Of a stretch of 13,843 bases of DNA, positions 1 through 6,673 are shown one piece after another. Made by a program: the position numbers and the translations under genes. The DNA is from Butyrivibrio sp. Lineage in GTDB: Bacteria; Bacillota; Clostridia; Lachnospirales; Lachnospiraceae. The stretch's first letter is position 1. Each line of letters starts with the position of its first letter. A model generated the notes under the pieces. That model ran no database searches. It was not told the DNA's origin and saw nothing but the letters and a program-made list of their open reading frames with translations. The stretch covers positions 1 to 13,843 of the forward strand of contig NZ_SVFW01000074.1 in assembly GCF_015056685.1 (NCBI RefSeq). The letters run 5' to 3'.

Positions 1-7
1 GAGACAC

Positions 8-36
8 TTGCATTGATGTCATACACCAATTATAAT
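8..36 (+). promoter_or_regulatory. Candidate promoter of the RHH/integrase operon
   Basis: A perfect TATAAT -10 box sits at 31-36. A poor -35 candidate, TTGCAT, lies 17 bases upstream at 8-13 and matches the consensus only in its TTG. Transcription would start near 43, giving a very short leader before the AAGGAGG at 49-55. The call rests on the -10 box and on its position before the first gene. Confidence 0.4.
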
Positions 37-62
37 GGTTATAGATGCAAGGAGGTATTGTT

Positions 63-242
63 TTGGCAGAGAATAAGAGAAAAGTGGGACACCCATTTGC
101 AGAAAATCCAAAGAGAAGCCCAGTCACAATCAGGCTTACTGCGGACGATTATTCCAGGCTGAAGGAATACTCCGAGAAGCATTCAAAGACGATGACACAG
201 GTTATCATGGAAGGTATTGAATTGGTTTACGCCAAAGGATAA
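63..242 (+). CDS. Small ribbon-helix-helix (CopG-like) protein next to integrase
   Basis: A 59-residue basic protein. After a Lys/Arg/Pro-rich N-terminus, a short beta strand around SPVTIRLT (about residues 19-26) is followed by two helices, the first around DDYSRLKEY and the second around MTQVIMEGIELV. This is the layout of a ribbon-helix-helix DNA-binding domain. The start is TTG at 63, chosen because AAGGAGG at 49-55 lies 7 bases before it; the in-frame ATG at 45 is upstream of that ribosome binding site and would have none of its own. The gene ends 43 bases before the integrase and is probably co-transcribed with it. It sits where Tn916-type elements usually carry the excisionase, so it may control integrase expression or recombination direction, but it does not look like the Tn916 Xis. 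An antitoxin-like role is also possible, although no toxin partner is seen. The fold is fairly clear; the function is inferred. Confidence 0.7.
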   Translation: MAENKRKVGHPFAENPKRSPVTIRLTADDYSRLKEYSEKHSKTMTQVIMEGIELVYAKG

Positions 243-285
243 CCAAGGCAAGGGTCTCTTTCTTATCAAAGAAGGAGGCGGTTAA

Positions 286-1524
286 ATGGCACAGTCCAGA
301 AAGGATAACAAAGGCAGAGTCTTAAGAAAAGGTGAAACCTATCGACCGGAAGAAAAGCGATATCATTACACATATATAGATCCAAGAGGAACACGAAGAT
401 ACATATATGCAACAGATCTGGCCAAGCTGCGTGAAAGAGAAATGGATCTGAAGCGGGACCAGATGGAAGGCATAGATAGTTATGTGGCAGGTCACGCAAC
501 AGTCAACGAAGTGTTTGACAGACTTATGGCTGTTAAGACTAATCTCAGAAGAACAACCAGAGCTAATTACGAAGTGATGTATAACAGGCATGTTAGGAAT
601 GGCTTCGGAGAAAGACCAATTGGAAGTATCAAGTACTCAGATGTGAAGCTGTTCTATAAGCAGATGGTCACAGAGGATGGAATACAGCCAAACACAATTG
701 CTACTATTCATAGTTGCCTTCACCCGACGTTCGAAATGGCAGTAAGGGACGACATTATAAGGAAGAATCCCTGTCATGGAGTTCTGGGAGAGCTTTCCAA
801 TGATTATGGTAAGAACAAAGGGATCAGGAATGCACTTACTGTTGAACAGCAGAAAGCATTCATGAACTATATGGAAGGGCACGAAGTATATGATCATTGG
901 TGGCCGATTTTCACAATTCTTCTGGGAACTGGATGTAGATGTGGTGAATTTATAGGTCTTCGCTGGCAGGACATAGACATGGAAGAGAGAACGATTAACA
1001 TAAACCATGCGCTTGTCAGAGTAAAGAGACATCGTGGAGATCCGGCAAGAAGACTAGGGGTATCCCTTCCAAAAACAGATGCAGGAATTCGTGTAATTCC
1101 AATGATGGATCAAGTTTATGACTGCTTTAAGCGAATTTATGAAGAGCAGTTGGTTACTGGATTTAACGAAACTGTAATAGAGGGAATGAGCGGATTTATC
1201 TTCAAGAATGCCAATAATGATGTTCTTTGTGAGCAGAATCTTAATTTCGCAATCAAGAGAATAGTGGCATCCTATAATATGGAAGAGGAAGTCAGAGCGG
1301 CAAAGGAAAAGAGAAAGCCGTTGCTTCTCCCAAATTTCTCAGTACACTATCTGAGACACACCTTTTGTACAAGATTTTGTGAGAATGAGTCAAATGTAAA
1401 AGTAGTTCAGTCTGTGATGGGGCATAAGAGCGTTCGTACTACACTGGATGTATATGCCGAAGCCACAGGAACAAAAAATCAGGAGGCTATGCAGAACTTA
1501 TCTGCTAAGTGGAAGGAATTATAG
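286..1524 (+). CDS. int: Tn916-type tyrosine recombinase (integrase)
   Basis: A 412-residue site-specific recombinase that would integrate and excise a mobile element. The N-terminus (about residues 6-62: DNKGRVLRKGE, then YHYTYIDPRGTRRYIYATD) matches the arm-type DNA-binding domain of Tn916 Int. A SAM-like core-binding domain follows at about 70-170, and the catalytic domain at about 185-405. The full active-site set is visible: R218 in GTGCRCGE, K263 in the beta hairpin (LPKTDAG), H354 and R357 in HYLRHT, H380 in MGHKS, and the nucleophile Y390 in LDVYAEA. Length is normal for the family (about 400) and nothing is broken, so it should be active. The ATG at 286 follows GAAGGAGGCGG. In Tn916-like elements int is the gene nearest one end, which suggests the element boundary lies shortly downstream and that the rest of the element is to the left of the window. 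Confidence 0.95.
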   Translation: MAQSRKDNKGRVLRKGETYRPEEKRYHYTYIDPRGTRRYIYATDLAKLREREMDLKRDQMEGIDSYVAGHATVNEVFDRLMAVKTNLRRTTRANYEVMYNRHVRNGFGERPIGSIKYSDVKLFYKQMVTEDGIQPNTIATIHSCLHPTFEMAVRDDIIRKNPCHGVLGELSNDYGKNKGIRNALTVEQQKAFMNYMEGHEVYDHWWPIFTILLGTGCRCGEFIGLRWQDIDMEERTININHALVRVKRHRGDPARRLGVSLPKTDAGIRVIPMMDQVYDCFKRIYEEQLVTGFNETVIEGMSGFIFKNANNDVLCEQNLNFAIKRIVASYNMEEEVRAAKEKRKPLLLPNFSVHYLRHTFCTRFCENESNVKVVQSVMGHKSVRTTLDVYAEATGTKNQEAMQNLSAKWKEL

Positions 1525-1571
1525 AAAGAGGCCTCCATGTTATAAAGACATATAAAAAAGGTAATGGACAT

Positions 1572-1589
1572 AAAACTGACACAGTTTTT
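1572..1589 (+). terminator. Hairpin behind int, possible weak terminator
   Basis: AAAACTG (1572-1578) and CAGTTTT (1582-1588) form a perfect 7-bp stem with a 3-base loop and a short U-rich end. A weaker outer pairing, GGTAA (1560-1564) with TTACC (1591-1595), encloses it. It lies 47 bases after the int stop codon and could end that transcript, or be a structural part of the element end. Confidence 0.4.
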
Positions 1590-1590
1590 G

Positions 1591-1673
1591 TTACCAATAA
1601 TTACTAATAATACCTTGATGATAAAAGGGCAGAAGTCGGTATGTTACTGATAATTACCGATAATAACCGATAA
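1591..1673. repeat. Five 10-bp tandem iterons, consensus TTACYRATAA
   Basis: Two blocks of directly abutting decamers are seen. Block 1 is TTACCAATAA (1591-1600) and TTACTAATAA (1601-1610). Block 2 is TTACTGATAA (1644-1653), TTACCGATAA (1654-1663) and TAACCGATAA (1664-1673). The 10-bp period places each unit on nearly the same face of the helix. They fall just behind int, in the non-coding end of the presumed element, so arm-type integrase or accessory-protein binding sites are a reasonable inference. The binding partner is not identified. Confidence 0.6.
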
Positions 1674-1751
1674 GGGCGTATGAAGTAAGAGTTCTGGCAC
1701 TTATGCCTTACGTAGCTGAGTAATTACAGTTATATATATTGAATTAATTAG

Positions 1752-1792
1752 AGACACTTTTTAGAAGAGATTCTAAGAAGTGTCTTTTTTTG
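1752..1792 (+). terminator. Strong rho-independent terminator before the ABC operon
   Basis: The left arm at 1752-1766 (AGACACTTTTTAGAA) pairs over 15 positions with 1771-1785 (TTCTAAGAAGTGTCT), with one G-T pair and a GAGA loop. Seven T residues follow at once. The T tract is only on the + side, so it stops rightward transcription. It separates the integrase region from the transporter operon. Confidence 0.85.
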
Positions 1793-1825
1793 ATATTTTT
1801 TCTCATATAAAATTCCGTAATATTA

Positions 1826-1855
1826 TTGACACTAAATCAGAATGAGACCTAGAAT
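1826..1855 (+). promoter_or_regulatory. Promoter of the ABC transporter operon
   Basis: The -35 box TTGACA (1826-1831) is perfect. TAGAAT (1850-1855) is a 5/6 -10 box at 18-base spacing. Transcription would start near 1862, inside the palindrome at 1856-1871. The leader to the ATG at 1943 is about 80 bases. Confidence 0.65.
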
Positions 1856-1871
1856 GTTAGCTGTGGCTAAC
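1856..1871. promoter_or_regulatory. Palindromic operator candidate over the start site
   Basis: GTTAGC-TGTG-GCTAAC is a perfect inverted repeat with 6-bp arms. It abuts the -10 box and covers the likely start of transcription, the typical place for a repressor site. The half-site faintly recalls DtxR/IdeR-type iron boxes, which contain GTTAG and CTAAC, but spacing and flanks differ, so the regulator remains unassigned. Confidence 0.5.
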
Positions 1872-1942
1872 TATATAAAACTAGCAAATTGCGTATTTTT
1901 GCTTTGAATGCATGAATATAGTGACAAAAGGAGGAAATATGT

Positions 1943-3742
1943 ATGGAGGAAAAGAAAAAAAGTGATATTGCAATACTCTTGGGGTATGCAGGAAAATACA
2001 AGATCCTGACTTTTATAGGACTTGCATTGTCAGGAATTGCAATGTTTCTTGGAATGTTGCCGTACATCTGTATATGGCTTGTAGCGCGGGATCTCATTGC
2101 AGTAGCACCAAACTGGACATTGGCAACAGGGGTTCAAAAATACGGATGGATGGCATTTGTATTTGCAGTAGTAGGTATACTTGTTTATTTTGCTGCACTT
2201 ATGTGCACACATCTTGCAGCATTCAGAACTGCTTCAAATATCAGAAAGCAGGGAATGGCACATCTTATGGAGGCGCCTCTTGGATTTTTTGATTCTAATG
2301 CGTCAGGTCTTTTACGAAACCGCCTTGATGGTGCAGCATCAGAAACTGAAACACTTCTGGCCCATAACCTGGCTGATATTGTTGGAAGTATTGTTATGTT
2401 TGTTGGGATGATAGTCCTGATGTTTGTGTTTGACTGGAGGATGGGGGCTTCATGTCTTTTGGCGGCAGTTGTATCTGTGGCTGCCATGTTTACAATGATG
2501 GGCGGTAAGAATGCACAGCTTATGCATGAGTATCAGGCTGCGCAGGATTATATGAGTAAGGCCGGTACAGAATATGTAAGGGGAATACCGGTGGTTAAGG
2601 TTTTCCAGCAAACGGTGTATTCCTTCAAGGCATTTAAGGATGCTATAGAAGACTACAGCCAGAAGGCAGAGCATTATGCGATTAAGGTTTGCCGAGTCCC
2701 TCAGTCAGTTAACCTCACAGCAACCGAAGGAGCATTTATTTTCCTTGTTCCGGCAGCAGTTCTTATCGCACCTGGAGCATTGAAGGACGGGAACTTTGCA
2801 GGCTTTGTGACTAATTTTGCTTTCTATGCAGTTTTTTCTGCTATTGTATCTACTGCTCTTGCAAGGATCATGTTCGCTACAAACGGTATAATGCTTGCAA
2901 GTAGTGCTATCAAGAGAATTGATCAGGTTATGGGGGCTCCAACGCTCGAAGTGACAGATAACCCTGAGACACCCAAAGATAACAGCATTGAATTCAAGGA
3001 TGTAAGCTTTACTTATGAAGGGGCAGATATTCCAGCAATTGACCATGTTTCTTTTAAAGTGGAACCTGGACAGACAGTAGCGCTTGTTGGACCTTCGGGA
3101 GGAGGAAAAACAACTGCAGCCAGCCTGATACCTCGCTTCTGGGATGTGACCTCAGGGGCTGTATATGTTGGAGGCGTGGATGTAAGGAACATGGATCCCC
3201 ACGTCCTGATGGACAGGATTGCATTTGTTTTCCAGAATAACAGGCTCTTTAAAGCGAGCATTTTTGAAAACGTCAGGGCAGCAAAGCCTGGAGCTTCAAG
3301 AGAAGAAGTACAAAGAGCTTTTGATGCAGCACAGTGCGGCGACATTCTTGCTAAGCTTCCAAATGGCATGGATACAGTAATAGGAACAGCCGGCGTTTAT
3401 CTTTCCGGTGGAGAGCAGCAGAGAGTGGCGCTTGCAAGAGCAATCCTTAAGGATGCGCCTATAGTCATCCTTGATGAAGCGACAGCTTTTGCGGATCCGG
3501 AAAATGAAGTGCTCATTCAAAAAGCCTTTGCGACACTTACCAAAGGAAAAACAGTCATTATGATCGCTCATCGTCTTTCAACAGTTGTGAGCGCAGACAA
3601 GATCATTGTGCTTGATGGAGGTAAGACTGTAGAAGAGGGCTCACATGAAACTTTGAAACAAAAGAACGGAATGTACTCACACATGTGGGCGGATTACAAT
3701 CAGGCAGTCAATTGGCGCATTTCTGCAGGGGAGGCGATGTAA
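1943..3742 (+). CDS. ABC transporter half, permease-ATPase fusion (YbtPQ/IrtAB-like), first subunit
   Basis: A 599-residue half-transporter with an N-terminal exporter-type membrane domain (about residues 15-320, six hydrophobic segments) and a C-terminal ATPase. Walker A is GPSGGGKT at 383-390, the signature LSGGEQQR at 487-494, Walker B ends in D511 with catalytic E512, and the switch histidine is H543. The D-loop region reads ATAFADPENE rather than the common ATASLD. From memory, this form occurs in the YbtPQ/IrtAB group of exporter-fold siderophore importers and in clostridial relatives, so metal or siderophore traffic is the favoured but unproven role; drug or lipid export remains possible. 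ATG 1943 is 8 bases after AAAAGGAGG (1926-1934). An out-of-frame ATG at 1939 overlaps it and hits a stop after eight codons. The stop codon abuts the start of the next gene, which encodes the likely partner. Confidence 0.85.
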   Translation: MEEKKKSDIAILLGYAGKYKILTFIGLALSGIAMFLGMLPYICIWLVARDLIAVAPNWTLATGVQKYGWMAFVFAVVGILVYFAALMCTHLAAFRTASNIRKQGMAHLMEAPLGFFDSNASGLLRNRLDGAASETETLLAHNLADIVGSIVMFVGMIVLMFVFDWRMGASCLLAAVVSVAAMFTMMGGKNAQLMHEYQAAQDYMSKAGTEYVRGIPVVKVFQQTVYSFKAFKDAIEDYSQKAEHYAIKVCRVPQSVNLTATEGAFIFLVPAAVLIAPGALKDGNFAGFVTNFAFYAVFSAIVSTALARIMFATNGIMLASSAIKRIDQVMGAPTLEVTDNPETPKDNSIEFKDVSFTYEGADIPAIDHVSFKVEPGQTVALVGPSGGGKTTAASLIPRFWDVTSGAVYVGGVDVRNMDPHVLMDRIAFVFQNNRLFKASIFENVRAAKPGASREEVQRAFDAAQCGDILAKLPNGMDTVIGTAGVYLSGGEQQRVALARAILKDAPIVILDEATAFADPENEVLIQKAFATLTKGKTVIMIAHRLSTVVSADKIIVLDGGKTVEEGSHETLKQKNGMYSHMWADYNQAVNWRISAGEAM

Positions 3743-5506
3743 ATGTTTGGAAAAGAATTTCAAAGAAAATATGCACTTACCGATCATGGAATAGAAAATA
3801 CAAAAAAGGCAACACTTTGGACCGTTATAGTAAATCTTATTACTATGGGCGGAATGGGAATCCTCTACTATATGATGTCTAAGTACATGGATACGCTGAC
3901 TAAAGGCACTGCGCTTCCCGGTGTAGTAATGATCCTGGCCCTGGTACTTGGATTTGTTGTGATATCTTTTGTCACACATATGCAGCAGTATACGGCAACA
4001 TATGGACTGGTTTACGGGGAAGTAAAAGACGTTCGTATTTCTTTAGCTGAGAGAATGAGAAAGCTTCCTCTTGGATATTTTGGAAAAAGAGATCTCGCAG
4101 ACCTTACAGAAACCATTATGGGCGATGTGAACAGATTGGAACACGTATGGTCGCACTGCCTTGGATATCTGTATGGGTCATATATATCGACAGCGGTAGT
4201 GGCAGTAATGCTGTTTGCGTTTGATTGGAGACTTGCAGCTGCCTGCCTATGGGGAGTGCCTGTTGCATTTATTCTTTTATTTGGCAGCAGGAAAATAAAT
4301 AAGCGCAATTCGGAGATCACTAAAGAGGCCGGAATCCAGGTATCTGACGGTATCCAGGAGACAATTGAGAATATCAGGGAGATAAGAGCTACCAATCAGG
4401 AAGAAAGATTCCTGAAAGACCTTGATGAAAAGATAAATAATCATGAGAAAAAAATGATCTCAGGGGAGCTTTCCTGCGGGATCTTTGTAAATGCAGCAAG
4501 TGTCATTATGCGACTTGGCGTTGCAACAACGATCCTTGCCGGAACAAAGATGATTGTTTCTGGAAGCATTGATTTTATGGTGCTGTTTATGTTCATGTTA
4601 GTTATTACCAGAATCTATGCGCCTTTTGATCAGGCTCTTGCCCTTATTTCAGAAATGCTCATGTCGCAGATTTCAGCTACTAGGCTTACGGAAATCTACG
4701 ATACAAAGACAGCAGAAGGTGCAGGAAGCTTTGAACCGGCAGGACATGACATTGTTTTTGACAATGTTGGCTTTGCATATCAGGATAATAATACTAGTGG
4801 TGATGAGAAAGTCCTGAGCAGTGTCAGCTTTACAGCAAAGGAAGGGGAAGTGACAGCACTTGTAGGTCCGTCTGGATCAGGTAAGAGTACCTGCGCAAGA
4901 CTTGCTGCCAGATTATGGGATGCTTCAACAGGTTCTATCAAAGTGGGCGGAGTAGATATAGGCTCTGTTGATCCGGAGGTGCTTTTGTCTGATTACTCTA
5001 TGGTATTTCAGGATGTTGTGCTCTTTGATGACACAGTAATGGAAAACATCCGTCTTGGTAAGCATGGCGCTACTGATGAAGAAGTAATGGCAGCAGCAAA
5101 GGCTGCAAATTGTGATGAATTCGTGCTGAAATTGCCACAGGGTTACAACACGACCATAGGCGAAAATGGTGCAAAACTTTCAGGCGGAGAGAGACAGCGC
5201 ATTTCCATCGCGAGAGCTCTTTTGAAAAATGCGCCCATTGTTCTTCTTGATGAAGCTACGGCATCTTTGGATGTTGAGAATGAAACAAAAGTTCAGGGAG
5301 CGCTGTCGCGGCTGCTTTCAGGTAAGACAGTTCTTGTTATCGCGCATCGCATGCGCACTGTTGAAGCGGCAGATAAGATCGTGGTCCTTGCGGATGGAAA
5401 GGTTGCGGAGGAAGGCAGCCCTAATGAACTTATGAAAAAGAATGATGGAATCTTTAAACATATGACAATGCTCCAGAATGATAGCGCAGAGTGGAGCATT
5501 GCGTAA
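3743..5506 (+). CDS. ABC transporter half, permease-ATPase fusion, second subunit
   Basis: A 587-residue half-transporter that should pair with the preceding one. The membrane domain covers about residues 20-310. The ATPase shows Walker A GPSGSGKST at 375-383, signature LSGGERQR at 479-486, Walker B with D503 and catalytic E504, a standard D-loop (ATASLD, 505-510), and switch H535. Both subunits keep a catalytic glutamate, so neither ATP site is plainly degenerate from these motifs. The ATG directly follows the TAA of the first gene, and its ribosome binding site GGGGAGG (3728-3734) lies inside that gene, implying coupled translation and matched amounts. The extended membrane loop expected of classic exporters is present, so direction of transport cannot be read from the sequence. 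The operon ends here at a strong terminator. Confidence 0.85.
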   Translation: MFGKEFQRKYALTDHGIENTKKATLWTVIVNLITMGGMGILYYMMSKYMDTLTKGTALPGVVMILALVLGFVVISFVTHMQQYTATYGLVYGEVKDVRISLAERMRKLPLGYFGKRDLADLTETIMGDVNRLEHVWSHCLGYLYGSYISTAVVAVMLFAFDWRLAAACLWGVPVAFILLFGSRKINKRNSEITKEAGIQVSDGIQETIENIREIRATNQEERFLKDLDEKINNHEKKMISGELSCGIFVNAASVIMRLGVATTILAGTKMIVSGSIDFMVLFMFMLVITRIYAPFDQALALISEMLMSQISATRLTEIYDTKTAEGAGSFEPAGHDIVFDNVGFAYQDNNTSGDEKVLSSVSFTAKEGEVTALVGPSGSGKSTCARLAARLWDASTGSIKVGGVDIGSVDPEVLLSDYSMVFQDVVLFDDTVMENIRLGKHGATDEEVMAAAKAANCDEFVLKLPQGYNTTIGENGAKLSGGERQRISIARALLKNAPIVLLDEATASLDVENETKVQGALSRLLSGKTVLVIAHRMRTVEAADKIVVLADGKVAEEGSPNELMKKNDGIFKHMTMLQNDSAEWSIA

Positions 5507-5540
5507 ATAATTTATCTATTGATAGTGACGATAGGAAACG

Positions 5541-5586
5541 GAGACATTTCCCGGAAAAAATTTCGGGAAGTGTCTCTTAATTTTTG
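5541..5586 (+). terminator. Strong terminator of the ABC operon
   Basis: GAGACATTTCCCG (5541-5553) pairs with CGGGAAGTGTCTC (5564-5576) over 13 positions, including one T-G pair. The inner bases can add three more pairs around an AAAA loop. TTAATTTTT follows. The outer stem is nearly the same as that of the terminator at 1752-1785. Confidence 0.85.
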
Positions 5587-5627
5587 CATTTTTTGATGAG
5601 ATTTATAGATGCGAAAATCGCCCTAAA

Positions 5628-5767
5628 AATTGTGTACACAATTACGTGCATAAAAACACAAAATGTACACAAATATAAAAATTTATATAGTGTAATTGTG
5701 AACAAATTCGTAAATCAAGAGAATATTATATAGAAACAAATGCTAGTGTTTGACTATATTTGTACAA
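5628..5767. promoter_or_regulatory. Cluster of TTGTGTACACAA-like palindromes
   Basis: AATTGTGTACACAATT (5628-5643) is a perfect 16-bp palindrome. Related sites follow: AAATGTACACAA (5661-5672), TTGTGAACAAAT (5696-5707), each 9 of 12 matches to the first core, and the 8-bp palindrome TTGTACAA (5760-5767). Repetition of one core upstream of a large operon suggests binding of a dimeric regulator. The regulator family cannot be named from the site alone. Confidence 0.5.
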
Positions 5768-5835
5768 TATTATAGACAAAAGTTAACGTGAAATTAAAAT
5801 TCTAAATTTTACATAAAAAAAGTATGAAAATTGTA

Positions 5836-5864
5836 TTGTCATTAATTCGTTTGTGGTGTATGTT
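5836..5864 (+). promoter_or_regulatory. Candidate promoter of the capsule operon
   Basis: TTGTCA (5836-5841, 5/6 to consensus) and TATGTT (5859-5864, 4/6) are 17 bases apart, giving a leader of about 50 bases. An alternative lies upstream: TTGACT (5750-5755) with TATAGA (5771-5776) at a short 15-base spacing, which would overlap the TTGTACAA palindrome. Such AT-rich DNA yields chance matches, so neither is firm. Confidence 0.35.
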
Positions 5865-5920
5865 ATGAATGATAATTCAGTTTATCGATTTAATTAATAT
5901 AAGAAGGAAACTTTTTTTAA

Positions 5921-6673
5921 ATGGAAAATGAGTTTATTGAGTTAGAAGGAACTGACGACGAAATCGATTTTGGCGAGCTTTTCTTTGTTTTGAAAAGTCA
6001 TATCATCGCAATTATAGTTGCACTTTTATCAGGAGCAATCATTGCATTATTAATCACATTGTTAATTATTAAACCAGTATATAAGTCCTCTTCTATGATT
6101 TATATTTTTTCGAAGACTACATCGGTAACGTCAGCCATTGATCTTCAGATCGGATCACAGCTGACAGTTGATTTTGAGATTTTGGGAACAAGCCGTCCGG
6201 TTATAGAAAGAGTAATACAGGAGCTTGAACTTGATACCAATTATGAGAAGTTGGTTAAGACAATAGATGTTGAAAATCCTAAGGGGTCACGAATCATAAA
6301 GATAACAGCTTCTAATCAGGATCCTCAGCTTGCCTGCGATATAGCTAATGCGCTTGCTGAAAACCTTGCAGCGAGAGTTGCGGAGGTAATTGATACAACA
6401 AAACCTTCATCTGTTGAGAATGCGGTTCCGGCCACTAAGCCTTCAAGCCCAAGTAAGACTAAAAATACAGCCCTTGGCGGAATCATAGGAATGCTTATAG
6501 CAATCGCTATTATCCTTGTTCGCTACTACAGCGACATGTCTCTTAGAGATGAAGAGGATGTTACCAAGTATCTTGGCCTGGCTACACTTGCTGAGTTCCC
6601 TTATGAAAAGAGTATCGAGGGTGAACAGCAGGGCGATATGAGAGGCAGAAGGAACAGTAAGAGAAGATTATGA
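5921..6673 (+). CDS. cpsC: Wzz/CpsC-family polysaccharide co-polymerase and kinase modulator
   Basis: A 250-residue membrane protein with an acidic N-terminal tail, a first transmembrane helix at about 28-50, an extracellular domain of about 130 residues, a Pro/Ser stretch (170-178), a second helix at about 184-200 and a basic cytoplasmic tail. This is the Wzz-domain topology of CpsC/YwqC proteins. They set polymer chain length and, through the tail after the second helix, activate a separate CpsD-type tyrosine kinase. That kinase is encoded at 10085 in this operon. It is the first gene of the locus and its stop overlaps the sortase start (ATGA at 6670), so the two are translationally coupled. 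The final residues are unusually rich in Arg and Lys. Length is near the Firmicute norm (about 230-250). Confidence 0.88.
   Translation: MENEFIELEGTDDEIDFGELFFVLKSHIIAIIVALLSGAIIALLITLLIIKPVYKSSSMIYIFSKTTSVTSAIDLQIGSQLTVDFEILGTSRPVIERVIQELELDTNYEKLVKTIDVENPKGSRIIKITASNQDPQLACDIANALAENLAARVAEVIDTTKPSSVENAVPATKPSSPSKTKNTALGGIIGMLIAIAIILVRYYSDMSLRDEEDVTKYLGLATLAEFPYEKSIEGEQQGDMRGRRNSKRRL

Larger units (their letters stand above)
1525..1750. other. Non-coding tail behind the integrase; probable element end
   Basis: No credible gene lies here. The stretch contains the GAGGCCTC palindrome at 1528-1535, the hairpin at 1572-1589, the iterons at 1591-1673, and a GGCA-CTTA-TGCC mini-hairpin at 1696-1707. 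By analogy with Tn916-type elements, the attachment junction is expected in or near this region. I cannot place it without the empty site or the other element end. Confidence 0.4.
5587..5920. other. AT-rich regulatory gap before the capsule operon
   Basis: About 330 bases with no credible gene on either strand. It holds a small GCGA-AAA-TCGC hairpin (5611-5621), the palindrome cluster at 5628-5767, promoter candidates, and a ribosome binding site GAAGGA at 5903-5908. That site is 12 bases from the first capsule gene, a longer spacing than usual. Confidence 0.6.

Noticed and set aside
45..62. Upstream ATG at 45 as start of the RHH gene
   Set aside because: The AAGGAGG at 49-55 would lie inside the coding region. 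It fits the TTG at 63 with a 7-base spacing.
637..1032. 131-codon open frame on the minus strand inside the integrase gene
   Set aside because: It lies wholly within a gene whose catalytic motifs are intact. Its translation shows no recognisable domain.
1591..1673. CRISPR array
   Set aside because: The repeats are 10 bp and directly abutting, without unique spacers, and no cas genes are present.
5865..5880. Fur-box-like GATAATTC next to the capsule promoter
   Set aside because: Only a partial inverted repeat; the match is too short and imperfect for AT-rich DNA.
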